Assembly: GCF_002157875.1 (NCBI RefSeq)
Contig: NZ_CP021376.1
Coordinates: 248,001-312,000, forward strand
Source of the DNA: Oceanisphaera avium
GTDB lineage: Bacteria > Pseudomonadota > Gammaproteobacteria > Enterobacterales > Aeromonadaceae
Direction: 5' to 3'
Length of the DNA: 64,000 bases
Part shown: one piece after another, positions 58,815-64,000 of the stretch
Layout of the letters: each line of letters starts with the position of its first letter
How positions within the stretch are numbered: position 1 is the first letter of the stretch
The notes under the pieces: model-generated
The model's database searches: none
Told to the model about the DNA's origin: nothing
The model's input: only the letters and a program-made list of their open reading frames with translations
Made by a program: the position numbers and the translations under genes

Positions 58815-59501
58815 ATGAGTATTTTTTCACGGTTAGCCGACATCGTTAACGCCAATCTTAATTCTATTTTGGATAAGGCTGAAGATCCCGCCAAAATGGT
58901 ACGGTTAATTATTCAAGAAATGGAAGATGAATTAGTACGAGAGCGTTCTAATTTAGCGCGCTTTTTAGCTGAAAAAAAAGACATGCAACGCCATGCGCAA
59001 CGCCATCAAACACGTATTGATGAGTGGCAAAGTAAAGCTGAGTTGGCTTTAAGCCGAGAGCGCGAAGACTTAGCACGCGCGGCCTTGTTGGAAAAAAATA
59101 AACAGCAAGACCTACTCAATGCCATGCAAAATGAGCAGCAGCTGGTAAATGAAAGTATCGATAAGCTCAGTCAAGCCATCAGTGCGCTAGAGGCTAAGCT
59201 TCTTGATGCGCGTGCCCGCCAACAAGCGATGCAGCTGCGAGAGCGCAGTGCGCAAAGTCGGATTAATGTGCAAGAAAGAGCAAGATACAGCACTACCAGT
59301 GCCTCGCTAGATAAGTTTGCACGATTTGAGCGGAAAATAGATGAACTAGAAGCGAAAGCAGACATTGATAGTCATAGCAAAGGGCTGGAGCAATCGTTTG
59401 CTGAATTAGCCGTTGATGATGAAATTGGCCAAGAACTAGAAAAGCTAAAAGCCAATATGAAGGCGCGTTCAACCGCTGATGTCACACCGCCTAAGGAGTA
59501 A
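58815..59501 (+). CDS. pspA: Phage shock protein A
   Basis: Peripheral membrane coiled-coil protein of the ESCRT-III-like PspA/Vipp1 family that protects the inner membrane and inhibits PspF. The 228-aa protein begins MSIFSRLADIVNANLNSILDKAEDP, has the PEAKxVR-type amphipathic N-terminus and long coiled coil to about residue 180. E. coli PspA is 222 aa. First gene of pspABC, after a sigma-54 promoter. Confidence 0.96.
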   Translation: MSIFSRLADIVNANLNSILDKAEDPAKMVRLIIQEMEDELVRERSNLARFLAEKKDMQRHAQRHQTRIDEWQSKAELALSREREDLARAALLEKNKQQDLLNAMQNEQQLVNESIDKLSQAISALEAKLLDARARQQAMQLRERSAQSRINVQERARYSTTSASLDKFARFERKIDELEAKADIDSHSKGLEQSFAELAVDDEIGQELEKLKANMKARSTADVTPPKE

Positions 59502-59503
59502 TA

Positions 59504-59737
59504 ATGTCAGAGCTTGCTTGGGCCTTGGTGGGGCCGTTAAAAATATTTTTAATGCTAGTGGTGCCTATTTGGTTAGTGCTGCATTATCGCGCTAAACGCC
59601 ACCTCGATAACACGCTCAGCGAACAGGCACGCCTAAGGCTAGAGCAGAGTTTAGCGCAGGCCGAGCAGCTCAGTGCGCGCCTGGATACACTGGAGCAATT
59701 ATTAGATCAAGAGGTGCCCAAATGGCGTCAACCATAA
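59504..59737 (+). CDS. pspB: Phage shock protein B
   Basis: A 77-aa inner-membrane protein with one N-terminal helix (LKIFLMLVVPIWLVLHY) and a cytoplasmic leucine-rich coil. PspB and PspC sense envelope stress and bind PspA to free PspF. It follows pspA by two bases and overlaps pspC by 16 bases. Confidence 0.93.
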   Translation: MSELAWALVGPLKIFLMLVVPIWLVLHYRAKRHLDNTLSEQARLRLEQSLAQAEQLSARLDTLEQLLDQEVPKWRQP

Positions 59738-60105
59738 TTAATATGTATCGAGATAAGCGTCGTGGCAAGTTAGGCGGCGTGTGTGCAGGAATTGCCCATA
59801 AATTAGGCGTTGAGCCTTGGCTGGTGCGCATTATAGCGGTAACTTGCTTACTCTTTACCAGCTTTTTAACGCTTATTTTTTATATTGCCGCTTGGCTAAT
59901 GCTCGATGATAAACCTTCATTATCTGAGGCCGCGTCAGATCATATAAAATCGACCAGTTGGGAAGCGGGACTTTCTAGCGATGAAGCACTAACGCGCCTA
60001 GATCAGCGGTTACAGGGTATTAATAGCAGGATTAGTACGCTTGAGCGTTTATTGACCTCAGAAGAGTTTAGATTGCGTCGTGAGTTTAACGATCTAAATA
60101 AATAG
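59722..60105 (+). CDS. pspC: Phage shock protein C
   Basis: A 127-aa protein with the PspC domain (NMYRDKRRGKLGGVCAGIAHKLGVEPWLVRII) and a central membrane helix. The C-terminal region is a leucine-rich coil (RLQGINSRISTLERLLTSEEF). It is the membrane stress sensor paired with PspB. pspD and pspE do not follow here; the next elements are tRNA genes on the opposite strand. Confidence 0.93.
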   Translation: MASTIINMYRDKRRGKLGGVCAGIAHKLGVEPWLVRIIAVTCLLFTSFLTLIFYIAAWLMLDDKPSLSEAASDHIKSTSWEAGLSSDEALTRLDQRLQGINSRISTLERLLTSEEFRLRREFNDLNK

Positions 60106-60133
60106 TTGAGGGCAGGGAGGAGATTAAAGAATT

Positions 60134-60209
60134 TGGGGTGACCGACGGGGCTCGAACCCGCGACAACCGGAATCACAATCCGGGACTCTACCAACTGAGC
60201 TACGATCAC
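60134..60209 (-). tRNA. tRNA-His (anticodon GTG)
   Basis: The minus strand folds as tRNA-His: acceptor GTGATCG pairing with CGGTCAC, anticodon loop TTGTGAT (GTG), T-arm GCGGGTTCGAGCCCCGT-type, and encoded CCA. An extra G lies before the first acceptor base at 60210, the usual G-1 of tRNA-His. It is transcribed downstream of tRNA-Arg, with a six-base spacer. Confidence 0.95.
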
Positions 60210-60215
60210 CATAAA

Positions 60216-60292
60216 TGGCGCGCCCTGCAGGATTCGAACCTGCGACCACCCGCTTAGAAGGCGGGTGCTCTATCCAACTGAGCTAAGGGCGC
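60216..60292 (-). tRNA. tRNA-Arg (anticodon TCT)
   Basis: A 77-nt minus-strand tRNA: acceptor GCGCCCT, D-arm TAGCTCAGTTGGATAGAGCA, anticodon stem CCCGC/GCGGG with loop CTTCTAA (TCT), T-arm CAGGTTCGAATCCTG and encoded CCA. It decodes AGA/AGG. It heads a small tRNA-Arg/tRNA-His unit. Confidence 0.96.
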
Positions 60293-60544
60293 AACTACGC
60301 TTAATATCATGCCACAGCCTTAACGTTTTGATATATAACGTCAAGGTGTAACGGGGCGGGATATTACCTATTTGCGCCAGCGAGGTCAACGGCTTTATGT
60401 GTTTAGCCCAAGAGTGCGCTTTTAATCACCAAATTGCAGACTTAACTTGCGTTAAATACGCCTTATTGAAGCTGCGCCTTGCTTACTATAGCGAATAAAA
60501 AATGCGACAATGGCGCAGGTTTATCAAGGTGAGAATCAACGCAG

Positions 60545-61402
60545 ATGTCAGCTCAAATAATCGATGGAAAAGCGATAGCCCAGGCAGTACGAAATCAAGT
60601 AGCAGAACAAGTGATGGAACGCACTCGCAGCGGCAAGCGCGCCCCAGGTCTGGCAGTCATTTTGGTTGGCGCTAACCCAGCCTCTCAAGTGTATGTCGGG
60701 AGTAAACGCCGCGCCTGTGAAGAAGTGGGCTTTATTTCAAAATCTTATGACTTGCCAAAAGACACCACAGAGCAGGATCTATTAGCCTTAATTGATAAGC
60801 TAAATAGCGACGCTACGATAGATGGTATTTTAGTCCAGCTCCCGCTCCCCCATCATATTGATAGCACGCCGGTTATCGAGCGTATCCACCCTCATAAAGA
60901 TGTAGATGGCTTTCATCCTTATAATATTGGTCGTTTAGCACAGCGCATCCCTGCACTGCGTCCTTGTACTCCTAAAGGCATTATGACGCTCATTGAGCGT
61001 AGCCACATTAAAACTCACGGTCTTAATGCGGTAGTGGTAGGTGCGTCCAATATTGTAGGGCGCCCCATGACCTTAGAGTTATTGCTAGCGGGTTGTACCA
61101 CTACTACCTGTCATCGCTTTACTGAAGATTTACAAACTAAAGTGGGTGAGGCCGATTTATTAGTGGTAGCAGTAGGTAAGCCTGGATTTATTCCAGGCAG
61201 CTGGATTAAGCCGGGGGCTGTGGTTATTGATGTGGGGATTAATCGCCTAGAAGACGGTCGCTTAGTGGGGGATGTGGAATATGAGCCCGCTGCCGAGCGC
61301 GCCGCTTATATAACGCCCGTGCCCGGTGGGGTAGGTCCTATGACAGTGGCGTCATTAATGGAGAATACCTTAATTGCCTGTGAGCGCTATCACGACCAAT
61401 AG
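60545..61402 (+). CDS. folD: Methylenetetrahydrofolate dehydrogenase/cyclohydrolase FolD
   Basis: Bifunctional enzyme of one-carbon metabolism. The 285-aa protein has the catalytic lysine/tyrosine region [39 protein letters not shown] and NADP-binding [12 protein letters not shown], and ends [19 protein letters not shown]. It is divergent from the tRNA-Arg gene, which is a common arrangement. Good match throughout. Confidence 0.97.
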   Translation: MSAQIIDGKAIAQAVRNQVAEQVMERTRSGKRAPGLAVILVGANPASQVYVGSKRRACEEVGFISKSYDLPKDTTEQDLLALIDKLNSDATIDGILVQLPLPHHIDSTPVIERIHPHKDVDGFHPYNIGRLAQRIPALRPCTPKGIMTLIERSHIKTHGLNAVVVGASNIVGRPMTLELLLAGCTTTTCHRFTEDLQTKVGEADLLVVAVGKPGFIPGSWIKPGAVVIDVGINRLEDGRLVGDVEYEPAAERAAYITPVPGGVGPMTVASLMENTLIACERYHDQ

Positions 61403-61463
61403 GCTTAAATTAATGACGCTTTAGCTCTATCCTTTATAAATCATTATTTTATAAGGAATAGCG

Positions 61464-62285
61464 ATGCGCTGGCTTAGCAAAGAACAGCTGTATACGGTTA
61501 TCTTTGGTACTGAAACCCCTGCGGGCCGGCGCTTCGACTTACTGCTGATCGCGGCTATTTTATTATCAATACTGGTGTTGTTTCTCGACTCCATGAGCTC
61601 AGTACGTGCTCATATTGGTAATGTGCTCTACCTCATGGAATGGCTATTTACGCTGCTTTTCACCCTTGAATATGCTGTGCGTATTTATTGTGCACAAAAT
61701 CGTTTTGCCTATATACGCAGCTTTTATGGCCTTATTGATTTACTGGCCATCGTTCCTACCTATTTAGCCATATTTATTCCCGGTGCTAGTTTTTTATTAA
61801 TAGTGCGCTTATTACGGGTATTTCGGATCTTTCGTATCTTAAAACTGATGCGCTATGTCAATGAAGCCAATGTGTTATGGCGCTCGCTAAAGCAAAGTCG
61901 GCGCAAAATACTGGTTTTTTTTAGTAGCTTGTTCATTTTAGTGACGCTGTTTGGTTCATTATTATATGTAGTGGAAGGCCCAGAGCATGGTTTTACTAGT
62001 ATTCCGGTCAGCATGTATTGGGCAGTGGTGACTATTACTACGGTAGGCTTTGGAGATATCACGCCTCATACCCCATTGGGTCAAGCGATTGCCTCTATTA
62101 CTATGCTGATGGGCTACGCTATTATTGCGGTGCCTACCGGGATTATTACTGCTGAACTGGGTCAAGAAATGCGCCGTGAATACGATGACCGCCGGTGCCC
62201 GCAGTGTGAAAAAGGCGGCCATGACAGTGACGCGCTTTTTTGTAAGTTCTGTGGTGGGGAAATGGAAGAGCCTCAGTCAAAATAG
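61464..62285 (+). CDS. Voltage-gated-type potassium channel with C-terminal zinc ribbon
   Basis: A 273-aa six-helix ion channel. S4 carries regularly spaced arginines (115, 118, 121, 124 in IVRLLRVFRIFRI). The pore loop has the potassium filter TTVGFGD (192-198). After S6 a short tail ends in a zinc ribbon (Cys245, Cys248, Cys260, Cys263). Many marine gammaproteobacteria have such channels; E. coli Kch has a different C-terminal RCK domain. It probably lets potassium follow membrane potential. It stands after folD with a 61-base gap. Confidence 0.92.
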   Translation: MRWLSKEQLYTVIFGTETPAGRRFDLLLIAAILLSILVLFLDSMSSVRAHIGNVLYLMEWLFTLLFTLEYAVRIYCAQNRFAYIRSFYGLIDLLAIVPTYLAIFIPGASFLLIVRLLRVFRIFRILKLMRYVNEANVLWRSLKQSRRKILVFFSSLFILVTLFGSLLYVVEGPEHGFTSIPVSMYWAVVTITTVGFGDITPHTPLGQAIASITMLMGYAIIAVPTGIITAELGQEMRREYDDRRCPQCEKGGHDSDALFCKFCGGEMEEPQSK

Positions 62286-62300
62286 CCGGGCGTTTTGCCA

Positions 62301-62331
62301 TAAAAAAGGGAGCCTAAGCTCCCTTTTAAAA
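62301..62331. terminator. Bidirectional terminator after the potassium channel
   Basis: AAAAGGGAGC and GCTCCCTTTT pair with a CTAA-type loop. It serves both the channel gene and the converging lipoprotein gene. Confidence 0.9.
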
Positions 62332-62352
62332 TACAGCCAACAAAAGCGTGTA

Positions 62353-62697
62353 TTAGTTATTATCTTCAGCTTTTAGCTCTTCTAATTTTCTGTCAGCGGC
62401 ATCGGCTGCATCAGACATGGCATCGCGCGCTTTATCTGCCTGCTCAGCGGCACCGGCTTTAAGATCAGCCGCACTTTCTTTCAAATCTGCTGAGGTTTCA
62501 TCCAGTTGCTCACCGGCTTTTTCCAAGGTGCCTTTTTCTTTTAGGCCCAACGTCTCTTTGCTTTTGTCTTGCAGCTGCTCAACAGAGTTGTCTAATTGTT
62601 CGCCGGCTTTTTCGGCGGGGCCTTGATTGTCACAGGCAGCTAAGCCAAAAGCGGTAACAGAAGTTAATAGCAAAATATTAAGTAAAGACTTTTTCAT
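62353..62697 (-). CDS. Small coiled-coil lipoprotein (114 aa)
   Basis: Not a named family. It has a lipoprotein signal (TAFGLAAC, Cys22) and then a charged helix with repeated EKAGEQLD and DLKESAADLKAGAAEQ-type heptads. The lipidated N-terminus is CDNQGPAEK. Such Lpp-like small lipoproteins coat the inside of the outer membrane, but no function can be assigned. AGGAGCAC is the ribosome binding site. Confidence 0.75.
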   Translation of the reverse strand: MKKSLLNILLLTSVTAFGLAACDNQGPAEKAGEQLDNSVEQLQDKSKETLGLKEKGTLEKAGEQLDETSADLKESAADLKAGAAEQADKARDAMSDAADAADRKLEELKAEDNN

Positions 62698-63008
62698 GTT
62701 GTGCTCCTAGCAAGGGTTAGTGTGACGTAAGTCACCTTATGTTGTTAACGCCTTATTAATAGCGTACTTATTAACAGAACAACAGCGTCTAAAAAAATAA
62801 ATCACGGCGTTTTTAAAATAAAATGCATTAAAATCATATGCTTAATTTAAGTTGCGAGCTGAGTTGTCGCACCTAATAGGGTCATATTATGCTTAGATAT
62901 GACAAATCTTGTCTAAGACGGGGCTAAATCGCTATCGTATTTAAGTCGTTATTTAAAAAATAAGACCGCCAAGGCAGTCTTATTAAACACTCACTCGCCA
63001 TAACTTGC
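62698..63008. other. Intergenic region between the two lipoprotein genes
   Basis: About 310 bases, AT-rich, with promoter-like sequence for the 62353 gene and the terminator of the upstream lipoprotein at 62953-62985. No ORF recognised. Confidence 0.5.
62953..62985 (-). terminator. Terminator of the second lipoprotein gene
   Basis: AAGACTGCC and GGCGGTCTT pair with one mismatch; on the minus strand ATTTTTTAA follows. Confidence 0.75.
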
Positions 63009-63317
63009 TTAGGGCTCGTCAATAGTCTCTTCTAATATTTCATTTAAGCGCTCTTCTGCTTCAACAGACGCCTCTTTGTTGGCTTGATCTATTTGCTCTT
63101 TTTGCTCAGTAATCACTTCAGGCTCAGGTGCATTTTTTTGCACCTCGTTATTAGTATCATTAACCGCAGCTGGCGCGCTCGGTTCGCTCGCGTTATTTTG
63201 CTGCGTGTCTGCCACTTGGTCTATATTGTCGCCAATATCTGCAGCAGGACCTGAAGGTTCACAAGCGGTCAGGCCCAGCAGGGCGCTTAACACTAAGCCA
63301 GTGGTGAGTAGGCGCAT
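63009..63317 (-). CDS. Small acidic lipoprotein (102 aa)
   Basis: Unrecognised. It has a clear lipobox (LLGLTAC, Cys19) and a low-complexity Asn/Ala/Glu-rich tail. The lipidated start CEPSGPAADIGDNID resembles CDNQGPAEKAGEQLD of the next lipoprotein downstream, suggesting a shared origin. The ATG at 63315-63317 follows AAGGAG at the right distance; the in-frame start at 63365 adds 16 residues that do not look like a signal peptide. Confidence 0.75.
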   Translation of the reverse strand: MRLLTTGLVLSALLGLTACEPSGPAADIGDNIDQVADTQQNNASEPSAPAAVNDTNNEVQKNAPEPEVITEQKEQIDQANKEASVEAEERLNEILEETIDEP

Positions 63318-63369
63318 ATCTAACTCCTTATGAGTGCGAGCCAGAAAAACTGGCAAACAAGGCAAATTA

Positions 63370-63412
63370 AAGACTCAAGGCGCCAATTATGGCGCCTTGA
63401 GTTATTTTTTCA
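63370..63412. terminator. Strong stem-loop between cysS and the lipoprotein gene
   Basis: ACTCAAGGCGCC and GGCGCCTTGAGT pair perfectly with a short loop. T-rich sequence follows on the plus strand and a weaker one on the minus strand, where it ends cysS transcription. Confidence 0.85.
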
Positions 63413-63421
63413 ATATCTTGG

Positions 63422-64000
63422 TTATTTACGACGCCAGCGTGTACCTTGGGCGCTGTCTTCAAGCTCTATTCCCATTTGCGTCAGTTTATCGCGCGCAGCA
63501 TCGGCTGCAGCCCAGTCTTTATGGCTGCGGGCATCAAGGCGCGCTTGAATTAAGCGCTCTATCTCTGCTACATCATTTTGACTACCCGCAGCTCCTCGTA
63601 AAAAGGAGTCGGGATCTTGCTCTAATAAGCCTAAGATATTACCTAAGTGGCGTAACTGCGCGCCTAACTCAGCGGCCGCTGTTTTATCTGTGCTTTTTAA
63701 GCGATTAATTTCGCGAGCTAAGTCAAATAAAGCAGAATAGGCTTCGGGAGTATTAAAGTCATCGTTCATGGCATGAGTAAAGCGCGCCACATATTCCTCA
63801 CCGCCTTTAGGCTCGGCATCAGGTAAATCCCGCAGTGCGGTATACAGACGCTCCAATGCACTGTGGGCTTTATTGAGATTATCGTCTGAATAATTGAGTT
63901 GGCTGCGATAGTGGCCAGAGAGCAAGAAGTAGCGCACGGTTTCACCATCGTAATGGGCGAGTACATCACGAATAGTAAAAAAATTACCTAGCGACTTAGA
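63422..64000 (-). CDS. cysS: Cysteinyl-tRNA synthetase, C-terminal part (cut by window edge)
   Basis: Charges tRNA-Cys with cysteine. Only the last 193 codons are present, reading in frame from the right edge. [14 protein letters not shown] at the edge is the KMSKS-loop region of class I synthetases. [17 protein letters not shown] is a CysS signature, followed by the anticodon-binding helices. The tail [23 protein letters not shown] is typical. The N-terminal catalytic half and start lie beyond 64000. Confidence 0.95.
   Translation of the reverse strand, partial: SKSLGNFFTIRDVLAHYDGETVRYFLLSGHYRSQLNYSDDNLNKAHSALERLYTALRDLPDAEPKGGEEYVARFTHAMNDDFNTPEAYSALFDLAREINRLKSTDKTAAAELGAQLRHLGNILGLLEQDPDSFLRGAAGSQNDVAEIERLIQARLDARSHKDWAAADAARDKLTQMGIELEDSAQGTRWRRK

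Noticed and set aside
60003..60212. 69-codon frame over tRNA-His
   Set aside because: It overlaps the tRNA and pspC on the opposite strand and has no coding signals.

Overview
The window reads as chromosomal DNA of a moderate-GC marine-type gammaproteobacterium. The synteny (zapA/ssrS/ygfA, ygfB-ubiH-ubiI, epd-pgk-fba, pspF-pspABC with sapABCDF, dnaT-dnaC, modE/modABC) and the protein sequences point towards Aeromonadales, near Oceanisphaera, Oceanimonas or Zobellella. That placement is inferred from sequence character, not from a search.

Layout. (1) 1-5150 is an accessory defence-type segment ending at a tRNA-Pro gene. It holds the tail of a probable restriction/helicase gene, a DarT-DarG DNA ADP-ribosylation toxin-antitoxin pair, and a PtuA/OLD-like ATPase gene split after codon 2 by a complete 1261-bp IS3-family element (3-bp target duplication CTT). 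The ATPase also appears to be cut short at its C-terminus by an amber codon. Upstream lies a hexanucleotide repeat that encodes a His-Glu dipeptide tract. (2) 5155-14560 is core metabolism: tRNA-Pro, tadA, glcB, an MFS transporter, a small unknown gene and the epd-pgk-fbaA operon. (3) 14731-27074 is a complete Lap-type biofilm adhesin system: a short LapA-like surface protein with a retention module and predicted LapG site but no RTX repeats, then LapB/LapC/LapE type I secretion, an OmpA-like lipoprotein, the LapG protease and the c-di-GMP receptor LapD. (4) 27124-38113 is yggE, serA, a rimK pair, acnA, and modE divergent from modABC with a candidate ModE operator.

(5) 38469-48349 holds a zinc-ribbon/metallo-beta-lactamase protein, an uninterrupted ORF joining 5-formyl-THF cyclo-ligase to RpiA, a VF530 protein, 6S RNA, zapA, ygfB-ubiH-ubiI (without pepP), a lone gcvH, the ElaB/YqjE/YqjK envelope cluster and dnaT-dnaC. 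(6) 48754-64000 holds galU, a ComEA-like helix-hairpin-helix protein, yciI, yciB, miaE, the sapABCDF transporter downstream of pspF, the sigma-54-type pspABC operon, tRNA-His and tRNA-Arg, folD, a voltage-gated-type potassium channel, two small lipoproteins and the C-terminal part of cysS, which runs off the right edge.

The most distinctive parts are the decaying defence segment with its reconstructable IS insertion, the compact RTX-less LapA-type adhesin with an internally duplicated domain, and the cyclo-ligase/RpiA read-through, which depends on a C6 homopolymer. I saw no CRISPR array, prophage or integrase.
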